Assembly: GCA_024704175.1 (NCBI GenBank)
Contig: CP085629.1
Coordinates: forward strand, 2,046,001 to 2,110,000
Direction of reading: 5' to 3'
Origin: Paenibacillus sp. P25
Lineage (GTDB): Bacteria; Bacillota; Bacilli; Paenibacillales; NBRC-103111
DNA: 64,000 bases
Of the stretch, positions 28,582-40,500 are shown one piece after another. The notes beneath the pieces are model-generated. The model saw only the letters and a program-made list of their open reading frames with translations. It searched no databases and was not told where the DNA came from. Position numbers and translations under genes: made by a program. Every line of letters starts with the position of its first letter. The first letter of the stretch is position 1.

Positions 28582-28598
28582 AGCATGTTCTAACGCAA

Positions 28599-29479
28599 TC
28601 AACCTTGTTGATGAGAAATCGACTCTTTCAGGACCTCTCTAAAACTCATTGGGGGGCGACCGATCAAATCAGCTAGGGCGGGATCGACTTGAGCAAAATC
28701 GCCCTTGCGGCTCGCCAGAAACATTCCCATCCGCATATTTACACTCGCTTCCGGCACACCTTGAGACATCATTCGGTCCCGAAACTCTTCGTCCGACACA
28801 ACGATATGGCGGATCGTCCGCCGTAAGACCTCGGAAGCAATGGCCGCAATCCCTTCCATGTCAATGGCTTCGGATGCCGTAAGATTCGGAGTCATGCCAT
28901 CTAATTTCCGCTCGCTTATGATCGCCGCCGCGGCTTCCGCCAAGTCGGAGTGGGCTGTCCAGGCAACCGGACCGTCCTCTGGAGCGATCAATTCCCCTGT
29001 TTTTATTGCTCCGCCGATCAACATTAGCGCCGATGCGGCGTAGTAGCCATTACGGAGCGACGTGAAGGCCATACCTGAAGCTTTCAGCAGGTTTTCCGTA
29101 GCCGCATGGTGAATCATAGGAGCGAAGTGAGAAGTCGGGGAAGTGCCCATGTGACTTGTGTATAGCACCCGACTGGCCCCTGCCTTCTTTGCCGCGTCAA
29201 TCGCTGTTTGATGCTTTGCCGGATACCATGCGGAATACCAGCCTCACCCAGGATGCCGGACGAAACGATGAGGACCTGCGATGCCCCCTCAAAAGCATGG
29301 TGCAGACTCTCGGCATCGTCGAAATCGCCCCGACGGACACGAACTCCACGTTCCTGAAGCTCTTGTGCCTGGTTCGGATCGCGGACGCTGACACCGATCT
29401 GCTCGGCAGGTACACGCTTAAGTAATTGCTCTACCACGGCCCGACCTAATTTCCCGTTCGCTCCGGTAACGATAATCAT
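28599..29479 (-). pseudogene. NmrA-family NAD(P)-binding protein (frameshifted)
   Basis: Atypical short-chain dehydrogenase, similar to YtfG-type quinone oxidoreductases. The N-terminus VTGANGKLGRAVVEQLLKR binds the dinucleotide, followed by GDFDDAESLHHAFEGASQVL. After the break come RVLYTSHMGTSP, TSLRNGYYAASALML and DLAEAAAAI. The frame is restored by one more G near 29226-29227, joining to AIDAAKKAGASRVLYTSH. About 294 residues. It follows an aldo/keto reductase gene by 15 bases, so both probably belong to the MarR-controlled unit. Confidence 0.75.
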
Positions 29480-29494
29480 GATAACAACATCCTC

Positions 29495-30504
29495 TCATAT
29501 TGTTCTAATTTGCTGCTTACACTCTTTATCCGCGAACAATCTTTCCGTTTCTAAATTGCACATGGGGAAAGAAGCGCCGGCGATCTCATGCTCCGGTATC
29601 GCTTCTTCGATTTCCCTGATATCATCTTCAGTCAGATGAAAATCAAGGGATTGCAAAGCTTCTTGAAGATGAGCCGGCGATACGGTACCGATGAGCGGTG
29701 TGATGTCTTCGCCTTTGGATAAGATCCATGCAAACGCCAGTTGGGATAACGTCATTTGTTTTTTTGCGGCGATCTCACCCAGCTTCTTGGATAAGGAAAC
29801 GTTTTTTTCTATATTCTCTTCAAAAAATAACGGAACGTAGCCGCCCTTGCTCTTCTGGATTCGTTCGTCTGTCCAATGGCCGGCAAGAAGTCCATGAGCC
29901 ACCGTCCCAAAGGCGATGACGCCGATTCCGAGTTCCCGTGCAGTCGGCAAAACATCTTGTTCGATGCTTCGGTTAAAAAGCGAATATTCGGCTTCCACCA
30001 AGCGGATCGGATGCGTGGCATGCGCTCTTCTTAGCGTCTCCGCATCGACCTGGGTAACCCCGATATGCTTCACATAGCCGGCTTGGACCAGCTCGGAAAT
30101 TGCGCCGATCGTTTCTTCAACAGGGATGCCCAGATCGATTCTTGCGGGCTGATAAAGATCGATATAGTCAAGCTGGAGTCGTTTAAGCGAATAGGCAAGA
30201 TAGTTCTTCACATGATGGGGGAGACATCCAGTCCGTACAAGGAGCCGTCAAGTGTATTTAATGCCCCAAACTTCAGCGATATAAAGTATTCATCCCTTTT
30301 GTACCCCTTCAACGCTTCGGCTATGACCATCTCGCTCCCGCCGGCACCATAAAAATCCGCCGTATTGAGATGATTGATTCCACCCTCGAAAGCGGCATGA
30401 ATGGCGGCAACACCGGCACTTTTGACAGCTTCATTCACATTTGACATACGATCGCAACCGAGTCCGATTCTGGACAGATCCAGTCCGTGTTGTTGATCAT
30501 TCAT
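29495..30504 (-). pseudogene. Aldo/keto reductase (frameshifted)
   Basis: NADPH-dependent carbonyl reductase of (alpha/beta)8 fold. Catalytic Asp and Tyr lie in HLNTADFYGAGGSE, Lys in ISLKFGAL. YIDLYQPARID, HIGVTQVDAETLRRAH and WILSKGEDITPLIGT are typical. The frame is lost in a CCCCC run (30217-30221); one more C gives LDVSPHHVKNYLAYSLKRL. About 336 residues. A copy of the MarR-type palindrome found before the upstream MarR gene sits 35-48 bases ahead of its start, so it is the likely regulated target. Confidence 0.8.
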
Positions 30505-30538
30505 CGGGACAACCTCCTGAATTTTATTATTTCAATTA

Positions 30539-30552
30539 TGTAGCCGTCTACT
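30539..30552 (-). promoter_or_regulatory. MarR-type operator upstream of the aldo/keto reductase gene
   Basis: TGTAGCCGTCTACT resembles the palindrome TGTAGATGTCTACA in front of the MarR gene (31067-31080), matching at 11 of 14 positions. Confidence 0.5.
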
Positions 30553-30591
30553 TATTTGTTTAAAAAAATTTGCTAGTACATGTAAAATTTA

Positions 30592-31047
30592 TCACTTCGA
30601 CAGTTGCTTATCAACGTTTTCAAAAGCACGGGTCAGCAGAGAAACAAACATGGCTTTTTCGGCATCTGACATCCCTTGAGTGATCATTTCTTCAGATTTT
30701 GAGAAGGCATCACTCCTCTCACTCAGAAATTGTTTAGCTTTGGCCGTTACATCTATACGGAGGCTGCGTCCGTCGGCAGGGCTGCTGCTGCGCGTGATAA
30801 ATCCGGACTTCTCCAGACCGTTCAATAAGTTGGTCACAGACGGGCCGCTTAAAGCCATCGTTTCTTCAAGAAACTTTCGGTTGATCTCTATATGCTCCTC
30901 TATGGATTGATGAATATGGACCAGAAGAATCGCTTGTGAGCTGTTCAAGCCATGCTCCTTCAAAAGCTGGTCGATGATTTCCCGAACCTTTTGCGCGATA
31001 AGCTTGATGTATAGGCTGTAGGGGTACATGTCAAAAACACTTTGCAT
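30592..31047 (-). CDS. MarR-family regulator
   Basis: 151-residue winged-helix repressor. The DNA-binding part covers about residues 50-105 (FLEETMALSGPSVTNLLNGLEKSGFI, then the wing SSSPADGRSLRIDVT). Start ATG with a GGAGAT-type RBS. A palindrome lies 20-33 bases upstream, and a similar one precedes the aldo/keto reductase gene, so it probably represses itself and the redox genes downstream. MarR proteins of this size commonly respond to phenolics, quinones or oxidants. Confidence 0.85.
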   Translation of the reverse strand: MQSVFDMYPYSLYIKLIAQKVREIIDQLLKEHGLNSSQAILLVHIHQSIEEHIEINRKFLEETMALSGPSVTNLLNGLEKSGFITRSSSPADGRSLRIDVTAKAKQFLSERSDAFSKSEEMITQGMSDAEKAMFVSLLTRAFENVDKQLSK

Positions 31048-31066
31048 AGGTATCTCCTTGAATTCA

Positions 31067-31080
31067 TGTAGATGTCTACA
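31067..31080 (-). promoter_or_regulatory. MarR autoregulatory operator
   Basis: TGTAGA-TG-TCTACA, a 6-base perfect inverted repeat just upstream of the MarR RBS. Confidence 0.6.
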
Positions 31081-31326
31081 CTATATATTCGGATGCTGGT
31101 TTTGTCAACAATAAGTTTCAGAAGTGTCGTCTCTTCTCATTATAGACGGACAAGGTGGAAAAAACACTGTGACCTCGCTCAGTAATCAGCATGGCGGCCT
31201 GCGACACATCGTTGGTTCGAAGCCTCACCAGCACCATACACCTCAGTTGCCCCGGATGGTTCAGGAGCTCGGCGGCCGGCACCGCGATCGGAACCGGAAC
31301 GCCGCACCCTTTCTCTCGTCACACTA

Positions 31327-32492
31327 TTAGCTGTCAGAAAGCGGGGCCCAACTGTAAACGTAACCCCCGTCTTCGATCGCATGGGCCTGTTTGACGACCT
31401 TCAGGGGACGGAAGGTGTCAATCATCACGGCCAGCTCCTGAGTTTCTTTTTTGCCGATGCTTTCTTCGATTTTACCGGGGTGCGGCCCGTGCGGGATTCC
31501 GGACGGATGCAGCGTCACTGAGCCTTCTTCGATCCCTTTACGGCTTCCGAAGTTTCCTCGTACATAGTAGAGCACCTCGTCGCTGTCCACATTGCTATGA
31601 TAGTAGGGTGCTGGAATCGACCGTGGATGATAGTCTAAAAGCCTGGGGCAAAACGAACACACCACAAAGTTGTTTCCTTCGAATGTCTGATGAATCGGGG
31701 GAGGCATATGAACGCGGCCGGTAATGGGTTCGAAATCCTCGATATTAAAAATCCACGGGTACAAATAACCGTCCCATCCCGCTACATCAAGCGGATGATG
31801 GCCGAGCGTATGGGAGTGGATCATCCCCCTTTTCTCGTCCGTACCTCGAACTCCCCTATATCTGTGAACGTTTCCAATTTTTCAGGCACGCGGATATCCC
31901 GTTCGCAATAAGGGCTATGCTCCAGCAACTGTCCATATTCATTGCGGTAACGCTTTGGAGGCGTGATCCAGCTGTTCGTCTCCAGTACCAGCAGCTTCGA
32001 CTTTCCGGCCTCGGAGACCAGTCGGTAAATCGTACCGACAGGCAGTACAATATAGTCGCCGGGCCGGTAGGATAATGTACCGAACATCGTTTCCAGCTTT
32101 CCCGTACCCTCATGCACAAACAGCGGCTCGTCTCCGTCCGCGTTGCGGTAAAAATAATTCATGGCTTCGGCCGGTTTTACGATCCCTATCATCAAATCTT
32201 CATTGCCGAGCAAATACTGCCTGCCGGAGACCGCATCCCCTGCTTCCTTGATTCCGTTCGTCCGGAAATGCCGGTGGCTCAGCGCCCCCCTTCCCTCGTA
32301 TTCCGGTTCGCACGATGACAGCAATTGGACTTTGACCACCTCCGTGGGCGCATGGTGATGGTATAGAATGGATTGGATTCCGGAGAACCCCTTCGTCCCC
32401 ATGACCTGTTCCCGGTACAGCCCGCCGTCCGGCTTGTGAAACTGGGTGTGCCTCTTCGGCGGAATCGTGCCCATGCGATGATAAAACGGCAT
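31327..32492 (-). pseudogene. hmgA: Homogentisate 1,2-dioxygenase (frameshifted)
   Basis: Non-haem iron cupin enzyme that opens the ring of homogentisate to maleylacetoacetate. The N-terminal part has GTIPPKRHTQF, ALSHRHFRTNG and RPGDYIVLPVGTIYRL. The C-terminal part has HTLGHHPLDVAGWDGYLYPW and the iron-binding region SGIPHGPHPGKIEES. The two parts meet at a GGGGG run (31825-31829) needing one more G, which gives RKGGMIHSHTLGHH and about 389 residues. RBS GGGAGGGGAAAGG. Last gene of the tyrosine operon, 18 bases after fahA. Confidence 0.88.
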
Positions 32493-32510
32493 CCTTTCCC
32501 CTCCCTTCGT

Positions 32511-33437
32511 TTACAGAACCGGATTTCTCAGCACTCCCAACCCGGTAATCTCCAGTTCTACCACATCGCCGGGCTCCAGCCACCGATGCACCTCTTCGCC
32601 GAGCTCGAGAATACATCCCGTGCCCACAGTCCCCGAACCGATCACATCACCCGGATATAAAACAGTGTCCTCCGAGGCCCGCTCAATCATCTGCCCGAAC
32701 GAATAATAAATATCCCGGAAGTTACCGCTCGATAACCGCCGTCCGTTGACGCTTGCCGTCATGGCAAGCCGATATTTATCCCCTTCGCGATACGGCTCGA
32801 GTTCATCCTTTGTCACCAGATAGGGCCCCAAAGAGGTGGCAAAGTCCTTGCCCTTGGCCGGTCCCAACCCGACCTTCATCTCCTGGCGCTGGATGTCTCT
32901 AGCACTCCAATCATTCATGATGCAGTAGCCCAAAATATATTCGTCCGCTTGGCCCGCCTGAATATTTCGCCCTTCCTTACCGATGACGCAGGCCATTTCC
33001 AGCTCATAATCAAGCCGCTTGCATTTAGTCGGTCGCTCAACGGGCGCATCCGGCCCCACAATACTTTGGTGATTGGAGAAATAGAACGCGGGAATTTCGT
33101 ACCATTCCGGGATCATCTTTAGTCCCCTCTGCGCCCGCGACGTCTTGACATGCTGTTCAAATGCATAAAAATCGCGGACACTGCGGGGCCGGGGAAGCGG
33201 GGCGCACAAGGCAACCTCGGATAGAAGGCGGCTGCCCTCGCGAATCCCTGCATCCGGTTGAGGCGTTTTCTGCAAACGGCTCACGATGGGCAGGTATACT
33301 TCAGAGTGATGCAAAAAATCGAGCATATTGTCCGGCAGCTTGCCGCCGCTTACGAGCTGCATGTCGATCACTCTGTCGCCTTGAAGCCAGCCTGCTCGCT
33401 GCTCTCCTTTTTTATTCATAAACGTAACGAATTTCAT
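32511..33437 (-). CDS. fahA: Fumarylacetoacetate hydrolase family protein
   Basis: About 308 residues. It hydrolyses fumarylacetoacetate (or its maleyl isomer) to fumarate and acetoacetate, the last step of tyrosine breakdown. Family blocks are present: FYFSNHQSIVGP, the metal-binding RLDYELEMACVIGKEGRNI, GYCIMNDWSARDIQ, AKGKDFATSLGPYLVT and DVIGSGTVGTGC. Start taken as the second ATG at 33437 because GGAGGG then stands 8-9 bases away. Preceded by a flavin reductase gene and followed by hmgA. The operon lacks a maleylacetoacetate isomerase gene. Confidence 0.85.
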   Translation of the reverse strand: MKFVTFMNKKGEQRAGWLQGDRVIDMQLVSGGKLPDNMLDFLHHSEVYLPIVSRLQKTPQPDAGIREGSRLLSEVALCAPLPRPRSVRDFYAFEQHVKTSRAQRGLKMIPEWYEIPAFYFSNHQSIVGPDAPVERPTKCKRLDYELEMACVIGKEGRNIQAGQADEYILGYCIMNDWSARDIQRQEMKVGLGPAKGKDFATSLGPYLVTKDELEPYREGDKYRLAMTASVNGRRLSSGNFRDIYYSFGQMIERASEDTVLYPGDVIGSGTVGTGCILELGEEVHRWLEPGDVVELEITGLGVLRNPVL

Positions 33438-33455
33438 CCGCATGACCCTCCGCCC

Positions 33456-34075
33456 TTATTCAAGCTTATTTCTGCGTTCCAGCTCGAATGTATCGGAAAC
33501 CGCCCGGGTAAAAGCCTGCCCCGCCAGCCGGCCGATCGGCCGCAGCTTCCCGGTATTGATTTTGCCGTTTTCGTACAATTCGTCATTTACATGCAAGAGC
33601 ACGACCCGTCCGATCACCAGACTGCCGGCACCCGGTTGTTCGCCGAAGGACACGATTTGATGCAGCTTGCATTCGAGGTGTATGCTGCACTCTTTAACGC
33701 GAGGGGGATCGACAGAATCGCTTGCGATTTTCGTCAGCCCCGCTTGTTCGAATTCGTCCACACCCGGCGCAAATTCAATCGCACAATCATTCATCTGCGC
33801 TGCGATTTCTTCTCCTACGACGTTGATTACAAACTCGCCGGTCGCCTCGATATTCAGGAGCGTATCCTTTTTATTCCCGTCCGTTCCGCGGATCATCGGA
33901 GCAAAGCAAACCATCATCGGCTCTGCGCAGATCCCGGTAAAAAAGCTGAACGGGGCAAGATTGCACCGCCCTTCCGGATCGACAGTGGACACAAATGCGA
34001 TAGGCCTTGGCACTACAGAGCCAATCAGCAGCTTATACGCATCTTTCCAAACTAACGTGCCTGGATCGATTTTCA

Positions 34076-34076
<1 letters not shown>
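33456..34076 (-). CDS. Flavin reductase family protein (FMN-binding split barrel)
   Basis: 206-residue protein of the flavin-reductase-like fold. SVVPRPIAFVSTVDPEGRCNLAPFSFF is the FMN-binding start; FVINVVGEE and ECKLHQIVSFGEQPGAGSLVIGRVV complete the domain. Such proteins reduce flavin with NAD(P)H for a monooxygenase, or act as simple FMN oxidoreductases. It lies inside the tyrosine operon and overlaps the hppD stop by one base (TAATG), so translation is coupled. Neither HppD nor HmgA needs reduced flavin, so its role here is open. Confidence 0.85.
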
Positions 34077-35183
<1,107 letters not shown>

Positions 35184-35186
<3 letters not shown>

Positions 35187-35221
35187 GCTGAATCACCTCT
35201 ATTCCTAATCTATTCAGCATG
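35184..35221 (-). promoter_or_regulatory. Inverted repeat enclosing the hppD ribosome-binding site and start
   Basis: Perfect 10-base arms CATGCTGAAT and ATTCAGCATG separated by 18 bases. In the mRNA the start AUG is in the 3' arm and the Shine-Dalgarno GAGGTG is in the loop. It could be an RNA hairpin controlling translation or a DNA operator. Confidence 0.5.
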
Positions 35222-35321
35222 AACAGAAATGCGATGCCTTACCCGGATCGCGGAAGAGGACATTTACCCGCTTCGCAGTGACTGGGATCTACTGCATTAT
35301 CATCGAATGTAAAGCAAGTAC

Positions 35322-36557
35322 TTACATTTTTACAGCCGTTCTCTTATATAAAACCGGTATGCCCGTCGCTATAAGGAACATACCCATAATAGCGGGTGCG
35401 GCATGACCCAGCGATACATAGATTTGACCCCCAATGATAGGCCCAATCATTCTTGCCAAAGCCTGAATCGATTGGTCGCCTCCTTGAATCCTTCCTTGTT
35501 CACTGGAATCGACAGACTTCGAGAGCATCCCATTGAATGAAGGCCCGAAGATCGAATCGCCAAAACCAAAAATAAACATTCCCGCGATAAAAAGAGGATA
35601 ATATGAGACCAAAGCCGATGCCGCAATAAGACTGTAGCCTATAATTTCCGAAACCATTCCAAGAATAGCTAACTGTTTATCACTAAGTTTGATCAAAAGC
35701 TTGGGCATAATGAAACCTTGTGAAATGATGTCCTGGACGCCAATAATTGAAAACATAAGTCCGATTAGTGCAGGCTTCCAACTGAAAGTATCCATTGTAA
35801 ATTGTGAAAAAACGGCCTGAAAAGATCCGTTGGGGATCCAAAGTAAGAACGCGGAGACAAGCGGCCTATTTAAATTTTTCATGGAAAGTACGTTTGCAAG
35901 CTGTGTAAATGGATTCATCCTTACAAAGGTAATCTCTTTCAGTCTATTCTTCTTGTCAAGGCTCTCAGGCATAAAAAAGAACCCATAAACGACATTCAAT
36001 AAGGTGATTATTGCTCCAAAATACATGGGGGCAGAATAACCAAACTTGGCAAGTAATCCGCCTAGAGTCGGGCCAATGACGGTGCCTACACCTACAACCG
36101 CGCTCACCCATCCAAAGTATTTGGTTCTCTGCTGCGGAGGAACGATGTCTGAAAAATAGGCGAAGATCGTGCTTATGGTACCGCCTGTTATACCTTCTAT
36201 TATGCGTCCCGCAAATAGTACCCATAGAGCTCCGCCTATGCCAAAAACCAAGTACCCGATGGCGGAACCCATAAGGCACACTAAGAGCAATGGACGACGG
36301 CCATATTTGTCGCTTAAAGCTCCAAGTACGGGAGCCGCAAGAAATACGCAGACGGCATAAACAGAGGTCAGCGGCGTAACCGCTATAGCTTGTTCACCCG
36401 GATTGCTCGTATAAGGCTGCACTAAGAACGGGACGACAGGTGCTATGATACTGAAGCCAATTCCGCACAGAAACACAGAGATCAGACCGAATATGAAAGC
36501 GTGCTGATCTACGGTCTGTTCAGTGTTCGGTTCACCCAGCGATCTAAATTTGAACAC
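35322..36557 (-). CDS. MFS transporter (TetA/DHA1-like exporter)
   Basis: 411-residue exporter with 12 predicted helices. Motif A LGALSDKYGRRPLLL lies between helices 2 and 3, and motif C-like GVGTVIGPTLGGLLA in helix 5, as in tetracycline/drug exporters of the DHA1 group. The frame is intact. Its promoter region carries a perfect 10-base inverted repeat and a weaker second copy, and a MarR gene lies directly upstream, a common arrangement for inducible efflux. Substrate unknown. Confidence 0.88.
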   Translation of the reverse strand: MFKFRSLGEPNTEQTVDQHAFIFGLISVFLCGIGFSIIAPVVPFLVQPYTSNPGEQAIAVTPLTSVYAVCVFLAAPVLGALSDKYGRRPLLLVCLMGSAIGYLVFGIGGALWVLFAGRIIEGITGGTISTIFAYFSDIVPPQQRTKYFGWVSAVVGVGTVIGPTLGGLLAKFGYSAPMYFGAIITLLNVVYGFFFMPESLDKKNRLKEITFVRMNPFTQLANVLSMKNLNRPLVSAFLLWIPNGSFQAVFSQFTMDTFSWKPALIGLMFSIIGVQDIISQGFIMPKLLIKLSDKQLAILGMVSEIIGYSLIAASALVSYYPLFIAGMFIFGFGDSIFGPSFNGMLSKSVDSSEQGRIQGGDQSIQALARMIGPIIGGQIYVSLGHAAPAIMGMFLIATGIPVLYKRTAVKM

Positions 36558-36583
36558 TTAAATTCTCTCCTCAAGACTCGTAA

Positions 36584-36641
36584 TTTTGCTTCCCAGGAAG
36601 CAAAATTATCGTATCATGTTTTTGCTTCCTTGGCAACAAAA
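36584..36641 (-). promoter_or_regulatory. Two MarR-type operators before the exporter
   Basis: TTTTGCTTCC-CA-GGAAGCAAAA (36584-36605) is a perfect palindrome. TTTTGCTTCC-TT-GGCAACAAAA (36620-36641) is the same box with two mismatches. Their centres are 36 bases apart. Confidence 0.65.
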
Positions 36642-36705
36642 TGAAAAAAATGCAGCCGGGCTCATAGAGCCTGGTCGCCTGTAGTTTGATTGTCGTTATC
36701 CGATT

Positions 36706-37179
36706 TTATTCCGACTTCATATCTAAACCCTGTTTCTTTATTTCTGCATCCAAATGCCTGCTATACTTGTCCATGAAGCTAAGCATACTGTCAAATTGTT
36801 CCTCGGTTACCTGCTCAAATACGGCTTTATCCCGCTCTTGAAACTCTTTGTGCAGTTCCTCATGGATTTTATAAATGACTTTCCCTTGCTCAGTAAGCCT
36901 AAAATAGATTTCTTTCTTGTTATCCGGCTTCCGGTAGCTTTCGATCAGGCCTTTTTTTATGAGCTTCTTGGTTATTTTACTTATGGCGCCGCTAGTCATA
37001 TAAAAGGCCTCCGCAAGTTTTGTCACGTTGGAATCAACATTTTTTTCAATGTATTCGATGCAATGTACTTCAGAAGGCTTATGACCCTTAAGATGGTCTT
37101 CCATCTTAAACTTATTAAGGTAAACCATCTTGTTTAATAAGTCCCTGAAACCCATGATGACCTGTTCTTCTTTGTTCAT
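36706..37179 (-). CDS. MarR-family regulator of the neighbouring exporter
   Basis: About 157 residues. Winged-helix part: VHCIEYIEKNVDSNVTKLAEAF, then TSGAISKITKKLIKKGLIESY and the wing KPDNKKEIYFRLTEQGK. Start at 37179 (MNKEEQ) with GGGAGGACAGG upstream; the frame opens nine codons earlier. It precedes the MFS gene in the same direction, and palindromes stand before that gene, so it probably represses efflux until a ligand binds. Confidence 0.87.
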   Translation of the reverse strand: MNKEEQVIMGFRDLLNKMVYLNKFKMEDHLKGHKPSEVHCIEYIEKNVDSNVTKLAEAFYMTSGAISKITKKLIKKGLIESYRKPDNKKEIYFRLTEQGKVIYKIHEELHKEFQERDKAVFEQVTEEQFDSMLSFMDKYSRHLDAEIKKQGLDMKSE

Positions 37180-37570
37180 GGCCTGTCCTCCCGCCCGTTG
37201 GTGCATTTCACAATATTAAAATAATTATTTTTAAAATGAAATTGACCTTGTTCCTCGGTATCTTCCATACGCAATTTTCAATGTCCTCGCTCGTAAAGGA
37301 AAAATCGTTTCAGACTGGTCGTCTCCATACCTCTACCTTACCAAAAACAAAAACGGAGTGGTAGTCCTGCTCCACCCCGATAATTTCTAAAATCTATCAA
37401 TTTAAATTAGGGAGCACAATAAGGTGTTGTGCTCCCTCCAACATAGTTAACATAATAAATATTATGTATACTTATTCGCTTCATACTAAATTCCAACCAT
37501 CCCACAAATTGGAATCCATGAGCACGGATTGTTCTTTCGTCCCTAATCCGATACTCGCGCCCCACATTAA
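37180..37570. other. Intergenic region between glycoside hydrolase cluster and MarR gene
   Basis: About 390 bases without a gene. It contains two minus-strand hairpins that end the large glycoside-utilisation operon: a perfect stem GGGAGCACAA/TTGTGCTCCC at 37410-37436, and a G-U-tolerant stem around 37349-37378 followed by TTTTTGTTTTT. The rest is A+T-rich and includes the MarR promoter region. Confidence 0.6.
37410..37436 (-). terminator. Terminator hairpin of the rhamnoside operon
   Basis: 10-base perfect stem with a 7-base loop. A weak T/A stretch follows, then the second hairpin near 37349-37378 with a better T tract. Confidence 0.6.
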
Positions 37571-40500
37571 TCACACAGCTTTACGTTTGCAACCCCCGAT
37601 CAGCCTTTGCCAACGATCTTTGATCGCGAACGGGTCCGGCTTGCGGATTTCGTGCATCATCACCCCGCGGTAACCCTTGCCGGCGAATGCTGCCAGCACT
37701 TCCCTCCACTCAATTATTCCTTCGCCGGGCAGCCAGTGCTTCTCGTCCATGCCGTCGTTGTCTGAAATATGCGTTGTGACGATGCGGTCGCCGAGCCGTT
37801 CAATAAAGTGCTGCGGCTTCTCCTTGAACAAATGGTTGACGTCGCAGCAAATGCCCAGTTCCGGGTTGCCTGCCGTCAAATACTCCATCTCGCTCGCCGA
37901 ATGGCCGAGACATGTCCTCGGGAGACACTCGGTCGCCAGCCGGATGCCGTACGACGCTGCATCACGGGACAGCTGCCCGAGCGTTTGCCGAGCGGTCTCA
38001 AGCCGCTGAGCGCGCTCTTCCGGCAAGATCGGCTCCCAGCTCGGATGGAAGACCGCCGTCCGAATTCCCCATTCGCGGGCATAAGAAAACACTTGACGCA
38101 CTTTGTTTATGACTTGCTCACATCCGGCGGGGTCGGCGCTGGACGGGTCCCATTCCGTTCCGAACGGAATGTGCAGCGACGTGACTTCGAGCCCCATTTT
38201 TCGGGCAGCGGCTACGACCTGGTCGCATTTCCATTTCACTTCCGGATCGAAAATGTCGAGCGGTCGCCACGTCAGCTCGATGCAGTCGAGTCCCGCCCGC
38301 TTCACTTCGTGCAAATCGATCGGATTCGCGACACTGAAAGATGTGCCTACTTTCCAGCGGGTGAAATTTGGTTCATTCGCTTGGTTGCAGCCAGTCTCAC
38401 AGATGAGTTCGAATCTCCCGCCATGCGGCAAATGATGTTCCATCCCATCCGGCAAAACAACGCAAAGCGGCGTTCCCGCAGGCGATTCGCCCGCTACCGC
38501 CAGCCCTTCCTCTGTCCGCTTCCATTCCACCTTTACCGGCCCTTTCGGCGTTATCGCCTGACCGCTCATGTGTTCCATGCTTAAAATGTTCGGCTTAATC
38601 CGAATCGCTTCCCAGCCCGGAGCGGCCGCCTGAACGCCGAGCAGACAGCGGGTGAACTCGAACAGCGGTAAAGCGCCCCAGCCGTGGCAATCGCTTCGCT
38701 GCATGAACGGGTCCTCCGGCCAGGTGGTCAAATTCAATGCCAGCAAATTCCGCCAATCCTGCCACAGCCTCTCCGTCTCGGCGTACAAGCCGACCTTCTC
38801 CAGCGCCCGGAACAAATAGAAGGACATGGCGTAGGAGCAGCGAAGCAGATCGTCCCGCTCCAGCATCCGCTGCATGAGCAAGCGAGCCTCCTCGCCTGCC
38901 GCAAGTCCGGTTAGTACCGCCCACACCTGCGCGTGCTGGCTGATCTGCTCGAACTCCGGCCCTTCCCGGTACAGCCCTGCCGGTTCGGACCAGCAATGGG
39001 CGCGAACGGCCGCGAGCACATCCGCCGCCCGACGACCGTATTCAGCCGCCGTTTCATGCCGCTGCGTAAGCGCGCTGAGACGCGCCGCCGTTTGCAGCGC
39101 ATAGGCGTAGACGAGGTTATGGATCGTGGACGGGCCGTGCAGCGTTGCCTCCGGCGCTCCGTTCAGCTCATCCCACTCCGGGACCCAATCGATAAACTCC
39201 CAGTAACCCAGCCGCTCGACAAGCCCGAAGCCGCCGATTTTACGGTCGAACCATTCCAATACGGAATCGATCGTCGCCCGATATTTCCGTATGATCGAGG
39301 GATCGCCCGTCTGCCAATAGTAATCTTCGAGCATAAATATCCAGTGCAGCGAGAACGTCGGAATCACCTGCGATTCCATGCACGGATACCGTGCCTGCAG
39401 GATGCCTTCGGGCAAAAGCGACGCATGGTAGTCGTCAATCGCCCGCAGTGCGAGCCGTGTGTCGCCGCTAATCGCATAGGTGAATAAAATTTGCAGCCGG
39501 GTATCCATCGTATACTGCAGCTGCTCGTAGTAAGGGCAATCTTCGTACGTCTCGTGCATACATCGCTGCAGCGTCCGAACGCTGACGTCCCAAAGCGGCC
39601 GGATCCACGAGGCCGTGGATTCGACCGCCGAGGATACGGCCAGCGGATAACCTGTCACCCGATATTCCAGCGGGTACAGCAGCAACGGCTCGTCGCCGGT
39701 CTCTACCGTGATTTTCACAAAGCGGAACGTCCGAAACCAGAACGGCTCGTAGACGTCCTGGCCGCCCGAAGGCCGGTATACGTCCTCGTGCCCGATCAGA
39801 TCGAACCGGTCGGCATCGTCCCGTTTGCCTTTGATCGGGAAGCCTCGCTCGCGTTTGGTGGAGAAGCTTTCCGCGTACAGCGGCGTGACCCGGCTCCCTT
39901 GCCCCTGCTCGACGCGGAGCCGGACATACCCCGTCGTCAATTCTCCGGCGTCGAGAATGACGGTTTTCAAAGAATCGGCAGGAATCACGACAGGATTCCG
40001 AGGCATGCCGTCCGCGCCGAATGAAATCGTCGCTTCGCCAGGCTGGCGGGTGGGGACGATTTCGCGTACAAGGTTTCTCTCCTGTTCGAATAAAAGCGGA
40101 ATCGGCCGTTCCAGCGGCGGGAAGGGCGGGATGATGCCATACGGCCTGCCATCCGCCTTCCATCGCCGGACCGGAACTTCCCACGTCCCGCCCGGCTGAC
40201 CGGTACAATTCCACCCTCGTGGCGGCTTCGTACCGTCCACCCGTTCCATCGCCCCGACGAAATAGGCCGGCGAGTACGCCTCCCAATCAATCGCTTCGTC
40301 TATGCAGACGAGCCATCCGTCTTCCGCTGCGCCCGTCGTGACGTCGGCAAGCACGGTACCGTCGGCGGACAAGCATTGTCCGCCGGCGATCCAGCAAGGG
40401 CCGGCCGCATTCGCCATCACACTGACCGGGCCGCCGAATCCCTGTCGCAGGGATTCGTACGGGCCATACGCAACCACTTTCGCGGCAATGACATTGACGC

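Noticed and set aside
28380..28586. 68-codon minus-strand frame
   Set aside because: Begins inside the terminator of the NmrA-like gene and has no RBS; not a credible gene.
31118..31315. Minus-strand frame reading VLVRLRTNDVSQAAMLITER after hmgA
   Set aside because: Looks protein-like, but has no start with an RBS and no family I recognise; could be a remnant.
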